This document shows positions 17,205-25,119 of a stretch of 56,574 nucleotides of DNA, piece by piece. The notes below the pieces were generated by a model, which worked only from the letters and a program-made list of their open reading frames with translations, was not told the origin of the DNA and ran no database searches. How positions within the stretch are numbered: the first letter of the stretch is position 1; every line of letters starts with the position of its first letter. The translations under genes and the position numbers were made by a program. Source of the DNA: Desulfuromonadales bacterium (GTDB taxonomy: Bacteria > Desulfobacterota > Desulfuromonadia > Desulfuromonadales > Syntrophotaleaceae); assembly GCA_030154185.1 (NCBI GenBank), contig JASKKK010000014.1, positions 1-56,574 on the forward strand, given 5' to 3'.

Positions 17205-18725
17205 ATGGTGTTACGGCAGGGTAATGCGGGACTCAGCAAGTCACTGATCCTCAAGGGCCTGCAGTGCCGCAAGGCCCTTTGGCTGACCAAACATCCCCCC
17301 GATTTTCCCCTGCCCGAACGCCCCGATCTGCAGGCCAGGTTCGATCTTGGCACCGAGGTCGGCATTCTCGCCCAACAACTCTTTCCCGGCGGTACCGAGG
17401 TTGTCTACGAGGGGCTTTCCTTTTCCGACCAGATCGACCGTACACGTGATCTTATCGCCGGCGGCGCGCAGGTGATCTACGAGGCGTCTTTCTCTTTTTC
17501 CGGCATCTTCGTCAAGGTCGACATCCTGGTGCGGGATGGCGATGCCTGGCAGATTCACGAAGTCAAGATGGGCACCTCCGTCAAGGAGGTCAACCTCGAC
17601 GACGTCGCCGTGCAGTATTACGTTCTGAACGGCTGCGGTCTGCCCGTTTACCAATCCTTTCTGGTGCATATCGACAATACCTATGTGCGCCAGGGTCCCA
17701 TCGAGGTCGACAGGCTCTTTGTCGGCGAGGATGTCACCTCCGAGATTGTCGAGCGTCAGCAGCGCATGCCGTTGATTGTCGAGGCCTTGCGCGCCACCCT
17801 GCGCGAAGGCACCGAGCCCGCCATCGACATCGGCCCGTACTGCACCGATCCGTACGAATGCGACTTCATTCCCTATTGCTGGCGGCACATTCCCGAAAAT
17901 TCGGTTTTCGATATTCGTGGCGTAGGTGTCGACCGTTTCGGGTTGTATCAACGGGGGATTGTTCGCCTGGCCGATGTGCCCCTCGACGAACTCAAATCCG
18001 CCCAGCGCCAGCAGGTTAAAGCGACCCTCAACCGGCAGGATGCGATCGATCCGCAGCAGGTCAAGGCCTTCCTCGATACCCTGTGGTATCCGATCTGTCA
18101 TCTCGATTTTGAAACCTTCAATACCCCCATTCCCAAATTCGACGGCACCCGCCCCTATCAGCAGGTGCCGTTTCAGTTTTCCATCCATGCTCAGGAAAGC
18201 CCCGGCGCCGAACTGCAGCACTTCGAATACCTGGCCCCGCCGCAGGGAGACCCGCGCCGCGAACTGATCGAAAAGCTGTTGGAGATCATACCCGCTGACG
18301 CCTGTGTGCTGGCCTACAACCAGGCCTTCGAGAAGGGCATCCTGCGCGAACTCGCCGCCCTGTTCCCCGATTTGGCCGACGCCATCGAGACACGACTGAC
18401 CAATGTACGCGACCTGATGGTGCCGTTTCGGCGGCGTGACGTGTACCGCTGGCAGATGCGCGGATCCTATTCGATCAAGGAGGTGCTGCCGGCGATGGTG
18501 CCGGAACTTTCCTACGAAGGGCTGGCAATCGCCAACGGCATGGCGGCGATGCAGGCTTACCAAGAGATGTGCGCGCTGGAGGATCCGGTGGCCCTTGCCG
18601 AGTTGCGTGCTGCGTTGCTGGAGTATTGCCGGTTGGATACTTTGGCAATGGTGAGGATTTTGGAGAAGTTGAGAGCACTTGGGGAGAATGGTTGCTATGG
18701 AATTGATAGCAACCAGAAAACGTAA
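17205..18725 (+). CDS. DUF2779 protein: RecB/Cas4-like nuclease fused to DEDD exonuclease
   Basis: Two-domain protein of 506 residues. The N-terminal half looks like a PD-(D/E)XK nuclease of the Cas4/RecB class: EVKMGTSVKEVNLDDVAVQYYVL carries the E-x-K and following QxxY-like motif. Cysteines (QCRKALWL near the start, then C-x5-C-x5-C in PYCTDPYECDFIPYC) are placed to hold an Fe-S cluster. The C-terminal half has 3'-5' exonuclease motifs: DFET (D-x-E), YNQAFEKGIL, and YCRLDT (Y-x3-D). This is the DUF2779 arrangement. Processing of DNA or RNA ends is inferred, not known. The ATG follows AGGAGG. No CRISPR or RecBCD partner is nearby. Confidence 0.75.
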   Translation: MVLRQGNAGLSKSLILKGLQCRKALWLTKHPPDFPLPERPDLQARFDLGTEVGILAQQLFPGGTEVVYEGLSFSDQIDRTRDLIAGGAQVIYEASFSFSGIFVKVDILVRDGDAWQIHEVKMGTSVKEVNLDDVAVQYYVLNGCGLPVYQSFLVHIDNTYVRQGPIEVDRLFVGEDVTSEIVERQQRMPLIVEALRATLREGTEPAIDIGPYCTDPYECDFIPYCWRHIPENSVFDIRGVGVDRFGLYQRGIVRLADVPLDELKSAQRQQVKATLNRQDAIDPQQVKAFLDTLWYPICHLDFETFNTPIPKFDGTRPYQQVPFQFSIHAQESPGAELQHFEYLAPPQGDPRRELIEKLLEIIPADACVLAYNQAFEKGILRELAALFPDLADAIETRLTNVRDLMVPFRRRDVYRWQMRGSYSIKEVLPAMVPELSYEGLAIANGMAAMQAYQEMCALEDPVALAELRAALLEYCRLDTLAMVRILEKLRALGENGCYGIDSNQKT

Positions 18726-18938
18726 CCTGGTCTACGTTTGACCTCTTGAATTCAAGTTCAAGCGTTGATGATAAAGGACTTTCAGTACATTTTCCAAGCC
18801 CTTGACTGTTCAGCGGGCGCCGACGTCGGTCCGTCGGTTCAACTCCCTATGGGGTTGGCGGTTTGCAGTTCAGGGTTGCCCAGATTTCGGTTAACGGACA
18901 AAAAAGCACGTCCCGAGGGGACAGAGGGGAGCCTGTCG

Positions 18939-19550
18939 ATGAGTGAGGAGTTGCGTATTCCTATCAGTGCCAGTGTGCGCCATGTACATCTTTGTCGCAA
19001 AGACGTCGAGGCGCTCTTCGGCGCCGGGCATTCGCTTACGCCCGCCAAGCCGCTAAGCCAACCCGGGCAATATGCCTGCGAAGAGACGGTTTGCGTCTGC
19101 GGGCCCAAGGGGCGCATCGAGCGGGTGCGTGTGCTTGGCCCCGAACGCCGGGAGACGCAGGTTGAAATATCGCGCACCGACGAGTTCAAGCTTGGCATCG
19201 ATGCGCCGATCCGCGCTTCGGGAAGGCTTGAGGATACACCCGGACTTCGCCTCGAAGGCCCTGAAGGTAGCGTGGAGCTCGATAAAGGTGTGATTCAGGC
19301 AGCCCGACATATCCACATGACACCGGCCGACGCCGAGCGTCTGGGCGTCGAAGACAGGCAATGGGTGATGGTGCGTGTGGGCGGCGAGCGAGGGATCATC
19401 TTCGACGACGTTCTCGTGCGGGTCAAAGAAAGCTACGTGCTCGATATGCATCTCGACACCGATGAAGCCAACGCGGCGAATCTCGGCCCCGATGCATGGG
19501 GGGTACTGATCAAAGGCCCCACCGAAGTGACCCCCGAACCGAACGATTGA
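18939..19550 (+). CDS. pduL: PduL-type phosphate acyltransferase
   Basis: Phosphotransacylase of 203 residues that interconverts acyl-CoA and acyl phosphate (propanoyl or acetyl). Two similar PTAC halves are visible, each with metal-binding histidines: SVRHVHLCRKDVEALFG and AARHIHMTPADAERLG. The ATG at 18939 has GGGGAG eight bases upstream; the longer open frame from 18765 has no PduL-like sequence. The N-terminus goes straight into the domain and lacks an encapsulation peptide, and no microcompartment shell gene is near. A housekeeping cytosolic acetate/propionate role is therefore likelier than a microcompartment one. Confidence 0.9.
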   Translation: MSEELRIPISASVRHVHLCRKDVEALFGAGHSLTPAKPLSQPGQYACEETVCVCGPKGRIERVRVLGPERRETQVEISRTDEFKLGIDAPIRASGRLEDTPGLRLEGPEGSVELDKGVIQAARHIHMTPADAERLGVEDRQWVMVRVGGERGIIFDDVLVRVKESYVLDMHLDTDEANAANLGPDAWGVLIKGPTEVTPEPND

Positions 19551-19752
19551 GCGTTAAGTCGGGGCAGGAGGGGCCGTACTTGCCATGTCGCTTTAAGGTC
19601 CGGCTCAATCGCTTTTACGAGCTTGCGGGCCCATGACCAGAGCCGAACGGGAGGATTTTTCGTTGACCGGCCTGATGGAGGGATGCTAGTTTCTTGTGTG
19701 TTTACCATCGCATTATCCATATAAGCAAATTAATTGATGGAGGGTCCGACTT

Positions 19753-20628
19753 ATGCGAAAGATCTTCGCCAGCTTGTCTTGTCTGCTTTTGTTCAGTGTG
19801 TTTGCGGTCACAACGGTGCATGCCGCAGATCGATATTTTCCCTATGTGCTGGCAGCGCAGGAGTCTGCCACAGTCGCCGACCAAGCGGACGCTGTAAAGC
19901 AGGCCCTGATCGATGCCGACTTTGAGATGGCCGGCGAATATTCCCCCTATGAAGGCGCGCACATTCTTGTTGTCACCAACGCCGATCTGAAAAAGGCCGC
20001 CGCCGCTTCCGATTTCGGCGGTTACGGCGCAGCTGTAAGGGTGGCTTTGACTCAGGTCGACGATCAGGTGCAAATCGCGTATACCAACCCCCTCTATATG
20101 CAGCACATCTATTGCATGAAAGGTGATCTATCCGGAGTGTCCGCCGCCCTGGAACAGGCCATCGGAAAACAGAAAGACTTCGGGATGGAAGAAGGCATGA
20201 CCGCCAAGAAGCTGAATGAATATCACTATATGTTCGGCATGCCGTATTTCGACGACCATATCGAACTGCTTGCTTACGACGATCATCAAAGCGCTCTCGA
20301 CAAGGTGCAGAACGGCCTGTCCTCAAGCAAAGCGGTGAACAAGGTATATCGTATCGATATTCCGGGCAAAGAAGAATCCGTGTTCGGCGTGGCGATCCTC
20401 GAAGGCAAGGGTGCCGACAAAACCGTGATGGCCGCCACCGACACCGCTGATTTGCATCATACCCCGCATTTGCCTTACGAACTGCTGGTCTCTGGAAACA
20501 AGGCTTATATCCTGCACGGAAAATTCCGCATCGCACAAAGCTTCCCGGACCTGGGCATGGGTACTTTCATGAAAATCTCCGGCGCGCCCAACGCCATCGA
20601 AGATACGATTAAAGACGCTATCCAGTAA
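19753..20628 (+). CDS. Periplasmic protein with DUF302-like halves
   Basis: Exported protein of 291 residues. The signal peptide MRKIFASLSCLLLFSVFAVTTVHA ends in an AHA-like cleavage site (VHA-AD). The mature part looks like two related alpha/beta units. The first contains AVKQALIDADFEMAGEYSPYEG and ILVVTNADLKKAAA; the second contains HTPHLPYELLVSG and ends in an amphipathic helix. The resemblance to DUF302 is by eye and no function is known. GGAGGG precedes the ATG and a terminator follows. Confidence 0.7.
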   Translation: MRKIFASLSCLLLFSVFAVTTVHAADRYFPYVLAAQESATVADQADAVKQALIDADFEMAGEYSPYEGAHILVVTNADLKKAAAASDFGGYGAAVRVALTQVDDQVQIAYTNPLYMQHIYCMKGDLSGVSAALEQAIGKQKDFGMEEGMTAKKLNEYHYMFGMPYFDDHIELLAYDDHQSALDKVQNGLSSSKAVNKVYRIDIPGKEESVFGVAILEGKGADKTVMAATDTADLHHTPHLPYELLVSGNKAYILHGKFRIAQSFPDLGMGTFMKISGAPNAIEDTIKDAIQ

Positions 20629-20656
20629 TTTTTGACGGCTCGGAAAGTATACAAAG

Positions 20657-20688
20657 TCCTCGCCTTCGGGCGGGGATTTTGTGTTTTT
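20657..20688 (+). terminator. Rho-independent terminator after the DUF302-like gene
   Basis: TCCTCGCC at 20657-20664 pairs with GGCGGGGA at 20669-20676 (one G-T pair) across a TTCG tetraloop, followed by ttttgtgttttt. Confidence 0.8.
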
Positions 20689-20751
20689 GGGCTTAGAATC
20701 ATGTTTTTACCTGCAAAAAAAGGATCTAGGTTGTCAAAGGCAGCCTGATGG

Positions 20752-20781
20752 AAAAAACCCCGGAGAAAGTCCCTCCGGGGT
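20752..20781 (-). terminator. Minus-strand intrinsic terminator with no annotated gene
   Basis: Read on the minus strand, ACCCCGGAG and CTCCGGGGT form a perfect 9-bp stem with a 7-base loop, followed directly by six T. It would end a leftward transcript from the 20782-21190 spacer, where no minus-strand protein gene is convincing. It may mark a small RNA. Confidence 0.65.
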
Positions 20782-21197
20782 ACTGAACGATAAAAATTGC
20801 GGCCCGATTTACAGAAGCGATTTTGGAGGTGCTTTTTGGATAGGAGAGGTATAGAGGCTGAAGACTCTATTCTGTGCTTTCGCATGTTGTAAAAGCTCAC
20901 AAGGGAGGAAGCTTTATGCTACTGTATACCGGGCCGCCAGGGAAACAATGACTGGCTTTCTATGAAGAAGATTCCTCGCGTTCGGGCTGAATACCAAACA
21001 TATAAAAACCTATATAATACGATTATCATATATTTTGGAGTTGAACAAGCGTTTTTTTCGGTCCGAGCAAAAGGACAAAAGTCGGGGCCGTTATGGCAAG
21101 CCTGGGGGATTCAGTCGGCATTCGTTTGGCTGGCGAAAGGTGTTAGGATAACTGCAAGGGGGATGTTCCCCGGATTCTTTTCGCGAAGGATGCGCAA
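20782..21197. other. Gene-free spacer with a possible mini-ORF
   Basis: No standard gene was seen. A plus-strand 11-codon ORF at 20916-20951 (MLLYTGPPGKQ) has a strong GGGAGG before its ATG. An AT-rich block at 20995-21045 (with ctatataatacg) could hold a promoter for either strand. The left end abuts a minus-strand terminator. Confidence 0.3.
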
Positions 21198-21677
21198 ATG
21201 GACTATTTTCTGTGGTCTTTGGCGGTGCTGTTTGTGTTATCGGGTATCGCCGGATTGATACTGCCGGCATTGCCGGGCTCTCCGCTGTTGTTTGTCGGCC
21301 TGGTGTGCGCCGCCTGGGCGGAAAATTTTGCCTATGTGGGCTGGCGCACCCTGACCCTTCTGGGCGGCCTGGCGTTTTTGGCCTGGCTGGCCGATTTCAT
21401 TGCCGGGGCTTTTGGCGCCAAGCGTTTCGGTGCTTCCAACAGGGCTATGGTCGGCTCCGGCATCGGTGCGCTTGTCGGCATGTTTTTCGGCATACCGGGC
21501 CTTTTGCTGGGTCCTTTCATCGGCGCTGTGATCGGTGAACTTACCGCGCGGACCGACTTGCGGGCCGCCAGCCGCGCAGGGATCGGTGCGTTTTTCGGCC
21601 TGGTTTTGGGGACCGCGGCCAAAATGGCCCTGGCCTTTGCCATGATCGGAATTTTTCTGGCGGTTCGGCTTTTTTGA
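21198..21677 (+). CDS. DUF456 family small membrane protein
   Basis: Protein of 159 residues made almost entirely of glycine-rich hydrophobic helices: two N-terminal helices (LSGIAGLILPALPGSPLLFVGLVCAAW is the DUF456 hallmark), a third, then a C-terminal helical pair (GIGALVGMFFGIPGLLLGPFIGAVIGEL). The function is unknown. The ATG has AAGGA eight bases upstream. It is followed by a DUF3014 gene. Confidence 0.85.
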   Translation: MDYFLWSLAVLFVLSGIAGLILPALPGSPLLFVGLVCAAWAENFAYVGWRTLTLLGGLAFLAWLADFIAGAFGAKRFGASNRAMVGSGIGALVGMFFGIPGLLLGPFIGAVIGELTARTDLRAASRAGIGAFFGLVLGTAAKMALAFAMIGIFLAVRLF

Positions 21678-21822
21678 TACAAGAGACTCCAACCCGCGAT
21701 GAGACTGTTTGACGTCTACTCGCGGGTCGCTTATGCTTTTACGGTTACGATCGCTCCTTGAGCGATACAACACAATCAGCCCGGGACATTTTCGCTTCAT
21801 CCCGGTCAAGGGGGGACCTGCC

Positions 21823-22632
21823 ATGAAACCGCTGCGGATCGTCACGATCGTTTTCGGCTTGCTGCTGGTTATTCTGCTGGTGGTCTTTTTCCGGCCGAAG
21901 AAAACGGCGCACCCGCCTTCCGTCTCGGAACTGGGGCAATCTCCGGGTCCCCCATCGAAAGCCGAACCGGTCATCCGCTATCCCCTGCCCGAGGCACCAC
22001 CTTCCACAGCGGGAAAGGATGCGCCGGTCATCCCGCTGCCCGCTTTGGGCGAAAGCGATCCCTTCACCAGCGATCTGCTGATGCAATTGTTCGGCGAATC
22101 GGCCTGGAATCAACTGCTATTATCCCAGCATTTCATTCAGCGCCTGGTGCTGATCATCGACGCCCTGCCCCGCAAAGATCTGCCCGTGAGGCATCTGCCC
22201 GTGCGCTCGCCGCTCGGCAGCTTTCAGACCGCCGACAAAACCGGGAAAGAAATCATCGCTACAGAAAACTTCAGTCGCTATGCGCCCTACGTCCGACTTG
22301 CGGAAGCGGTCCCGCCCCAGCGGCTGGCGCAAGTCTACCTGCGCATCTATCCCTTGCTGGAAAAGGCCTACCGGGACCTGGGGCATCCCGACGCCTATTT
22401 TCACGACCGTATGATCGAGGTGCTGGATCATCTGCTGGACACCCCGCAACTCCAGGGCCCGATTCCCGTTGTGAAACATGTCACCCGCTATCGTTACGCC
22501 GACCCGCAACTGGAATCCTTATCGTCCGGACAGAAAATTCTGCTGCGCATGGGGGCGGAGAACGCCCGCCGGGTTGAAAATGTCTTGCGGCAATTGCGTA
22601 ACCTGCTGGTCGGCATCCAGGAAGAGGACTGA
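21823..22632 (+). CDS. DUF3014 domain membrane-anchored protein
   Basis: Protein of 269 residues from the ATG at 21823, which has a GGGGGG run shortly upstream and begins the single N-terminal anchor IVTIVFGLLLVILLVVFF. A proline-rich linker (about residues 24-75) leads to the soluble DUF3014 domain, with SRYAPYVRLAEAVPPQRLAQVYLRIYPLLEKAYRDLGHP. The domain probably lies in the periplasm. The role is unknown. The longer frame from 21709 is rejected because it has no start signal. Confidence 0.8.
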   Translation: MKPLRIVTIVFGLLLVILLVVFFRPKKTAHPPSVSELGQSPGPPSKAEPVIRYPLPEAPPSTAGKDAPVIPLPALGESDPFTSDLLMQLFGESAWNQLLLSQHFIQRLVLIIDALPRKDLPVRHLPVRSPLGSFQTADKTGKEIIATENFSRYAPYVRLAEAVPPQRLAQVYLRIYPLLEKAYRDLGHPDAYFHDRMIEVLDHLLDTPQLQGPIPVVKHVTRYRYADPQLESLSSGQKILLRMGAENARRVENVLRQLRNLLVGIQEED

Positions 22633-22692
22633 AAGGCACGGTGGGCCGTGAGGCAATTCTGGGACCGGGTTTATAGCCGAAAGGAGAAGAAG

Positions 22693-22854
22693 ATGTTGGA
22701 ATATGCCGCGGTTGCGGGTGGTGGCATTCAGGAATGGTGGACGGGACAGTTGTTACCTTTTCTGGACACGATCCGGGCTTCATCCTATTTCTGGCCGGGG
22801 GTTGCGGCGACTTCCCTCGTTGTTCTCCTGGCGATGAGGAAGGTGCTCGAATAA
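22693..22854 (+). CDS. Small single-span membrane protein
   Basis: Predicted peptide of 53 residues (MLEYAAVAGGG... to MRKVLE) with one C-terminal hydrophobic segment (FWPGVAATSLVVLLAM). The ATG has AGGAG six bases upstream. It lies 60 bases after the DUF3014 gene on the same strand and may be part of its transcript. No family is recognised. Confidence 0.5.
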   Translation: MLEYAAVAGGGIQEWWTGQLLPFLDTIRASSYFWPGVAATSLVVLLAMRKVLE

Positions 22855-22983
22855 GCAGAGGTGGCTGTATTTCGACGTTCAAATGCAGTCAGAGGGGTTA
22901 GTGATCGAAATTTGACCAGAAGGCGAAAGAGCACAAAAGGTAGCCAGGCGAAGGTGAACTTGTTCATTGGCAGGGGAGAGGCG

Positions 22984-23631
22984 TCAGAGCTCGATGCGCA
23001 ATTCGAGACCGTCGCCGGTATTGTGCGCGCTGATGGAACCGTGCAGGCGTTTTTCGATGATGATCTTCGCGATGTAGAGTCCGATGCCGGTGCCGGTCTT
23101 TTTGGTGGTGAAATGGGACTCGAACAACTGCTCGCGGATCGAGTCCGGGACGCCGCCGGCATTGTCCCGGACGGTGATGACCTTCTTTCCCTCCTCCTGG
23201 AACAGGCGGATGTGGATGCGCGGCGCTGAGCTGCCTTTGTCGACCAGCGCTTCCTTGGCATTGTTGAGAAGGTTGAGCAGCACATGGGAAAATTCGTTGC
23301 CGTAGCCGGTTACGTACAGGCCGTCCTCGGCATCGAAAACGGTCTCGATCCCATGCCTTTCCAGATCTGCGGCGAACAGATCGAGGATTTTCCCGACCGA
23401 CTCTTTCAGGTCGAAGAGCATCTGCTCCTGCCCGGTGCGGAAAAAATCCCGAAAATCGTCGATTGTAAGGGACATGTGCTGGAGCAGGTCTTCGACATGT
23501 GTCACCATTTTCTGCCGCTGTTCGTCCGGGCGTCCGCCCCTTTCTGTATCCGCCAGATTGTGCACCAGCAGGTTCAGTAGCTGTTGCAACTGCCTAACCG
23601 ACATAATCTGGGTAAAAACAAGATCGATCAT
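22984..23631 (-). CDS. Histidine-kinase-type ATPase lacking the phospho-acceptor His
   Basis: Protein of 215 residues containing a dimerisation-like helix and a HATPase_c domain. The ATP site is complete: N-box NEFSHVLLNLLNNAKEAL, G1 DNAGGVPD, F-box LFESHFTTK and G2 TGTGIGLYIAK. The N-terminal helix (VRQLQQLLNLLVHNLADTERG, then HMSLTIDDFRDFFR) resembles the AHQWRQPLN-type H-box of orphan sensor kinases, but the position of the His is Met10 and no sensor domain precedes it. It is either a kinase remnant or an ATPase used in trans. The start has only a weak GA-rich site upstream. Confidence 0.75.
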   Translation of the reverse strand: MIDLVFTQIMSVRQLQQLLNLLVHNLADTERGGRPDEQRQKMVTHVEDLLQHMSLTIDDFRDFFRTGQEQMLFDLKESVGKILDLFAADLERHGIETVFDAEDGLYVTGYGNEFSHVLLNLLNNAKEALVDKGSSAPRIHIRLFQEEGKKVITVRDNAGGVPDSIREQLFESHFTTKKTGTGIGLYIAKIIIEKRLHGSISAHNTGDGLELRIEL

Positions 23632-24065
23632 GGTTCTCTTCGCGTCGCTCCATATTACCGGGGTTAGATAATGCAGACATAATACTTTTCCCTGCGCCCT
23701 GTTTCACCGGATAAAGGCGAAAGTATGGCACGCCGAGAGCTTACGGGAAGAATGTGCAGCATATATTCCTATTTTACCCAAATATTTTATGAGAGATACA
23801 TTCCTTTTGGCCATTTGCATCAATAGCCACTGGCCCCAGTGGTCTTTTTTCATATTGCATGCCTGAAGTTGACGTTTCTGGGAAATAAGAGAAAATTTGT
23901 ATGTATTTAACGACGAATGCCTGAGATATCGGGGCATCAAGGTTGTCCGAAGGAGCCCTTTCGGTACGCTGGCCCGAAAGCTGCTTTAGTCTGAAAATGT
24001 GCGTCGTAACCGGTTGGGGTCGGCTGTCGTGGACTTTTAAATCTTAACAAAGGAGAAAATGCGCT
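23632..24065. other. AT-rich intergenic region
   Basis: No protein-coding gene, RNA gene or repeat was recognised. The short inverted repeat ccgaaggagccctttcgg near 23946 and the AT-rich block 23760-23930 are the only notable parts. It may hold divergent promoters for the flanking genes. Confidence 0.3.
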
Positions 24066-24563
24066 ATGAAAAAAGGGTTACTGGTATTGGTTTGCTGTTT
24101 TTTTGCTACCGCTGCCTTTGCAGAAACCAGAGGGTTCCAGTTGAGTATCACTCCGGATATCGCCATTCATTCCAAAGATACGCGCATTGGGGGTGTATCG
24201 CTCGGCATCTGGAGCCAAAATCCCCAAGATGCGATTACCCTCGGGGTCGTCAACGGATCGACGGGGGTCAGTTCGGGGCTTTCCCTCGGATTGTTGGCGA
24301 ACTATTCGGAAACCTACAAGGGGGCGCAACTGGCTTTTATCGCCAATTATGCTTCAGGAAATATGACAGGGTTGCAATGGGCGGCGTTCAACTATGCAAC
24401 AAATCTTAAGGGGCTTCAGCTGGGCTTCATAAATTATGCGGACACCTGCCAAAAAGGCGTGCAGATAGGTCTCATAAACGTTATGAATGAAACAAGGCAT
24501 TGGTTCACCAATCTGCCCCATGAAGTTGCGCCGGTCATGGTATTTGTAAACTGGCGCTATTGA
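24066..24563 (+). CDS. Secreted protein with LA_2272-type surface repeats
   Basis: Exported protein of 165 residues. The signal peptide MKKGLLVLVCCFFATAAFA is followed by degenerate repeats of about 21-24 residues with the core GLQLGFINYA / GVQIGLINVM / GAQLAFIANYA. This matches the repeat pattern of the LA_2272-like surface proteins first named in Leptospira, and suggests a beta-rich outer-membrane or surface structure. The ATG has AGGAG upstream. The role is unknown. It stands alone and a strong hairpin lies about 190 bases downstream. Confidence 0.65.
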   Translation: MKKGLLVLVCCFFATAAFAETRGFQLSITPDIAIHSKDTRIGGVSLGIWSQNPQDAITLGVVNGSTGVSSGLSLGLLANYSETYKGAQLAFIANYASGNMTGLQWAAFNYATNLKGLQLGFINYADTCQKGVQIGLINVMNETRHWFTNLPHEVAPVMVFVNWRY

Positions 24564-24756
24564 GCAGATTGTCGCGTTTGCAGAGATATCGTACTCATCC
24601 GGTTGTTCCTTATGGCGGAAAACGTAAATTCTTTCTTGGCTGATCCCGCGAAGAGGGGTCGCGGAAACACCGCACTATTATAAAATGAAAGGTATAAGGC
24701 AATCGGCTCCTTGAGTATCCAGGGGCTCACCGAACATGTGGAAAATATATTCGGTT

Positions 24757-24799
24757 GAAATCCCTCCAACCCCCAATGGGGCGGAGGGATTTCTTTTGT
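24757..24799 (+). terminator. Strong intrinsic terminator
   Basis: GAAATCCCTCC at 24757-24767 pairs perfectly with GGAGGGATTTC at 24783-24793, with an inner CCCC/GGGG pairing, then TTTTGT. It lies about 190 bases after the surface-repeat gene, leaving a long 3' region. Confidence 0.75.
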
Positions 24800-25119
24800 C
24801 CCAAAAAGCTTCAGGTAATGACCATTCGAGAGGAGAGTACCCGTCTTTCGAGGTCGTTCGCCTTGCTCCGACCATTCTTCGAAGTAAAGTTGATAGACGG
24901 ATAGAGCGCTTTGTGTCCCCCGTGTACGAAAAAATCGGGCAACAGCGACAGGGGCGGGTCATCGACACCCCACTCTCAAGTCCGGGGGAATCTGTCGTTT
25001 TAATATGTCTGGCATCGGTTTCATCCTCAAGCCTCAAGGGAAATTGCAGGGGCAAGGTTGCGACGGAAAGGTTATACCGATTTTAAACATCTGCTGCTTC
25101 GTTTATAGCGAGTAGACTA
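24800..25119. other. Spacer before the CLC gene
   Basis: Nothing was recognised beyond the probable upstream region of the chloride channel gene. The open frames here on both strands show no protein-like composition or start signals. Confidence 0.3.

Noticed and set aside
18939-19550. PduL as a sign of a bacterial microcompartment
   Set aside because: No shell, aldehyde dehydrogenase or diol/ethanolamine genes nearby and no encapsulation peptide.
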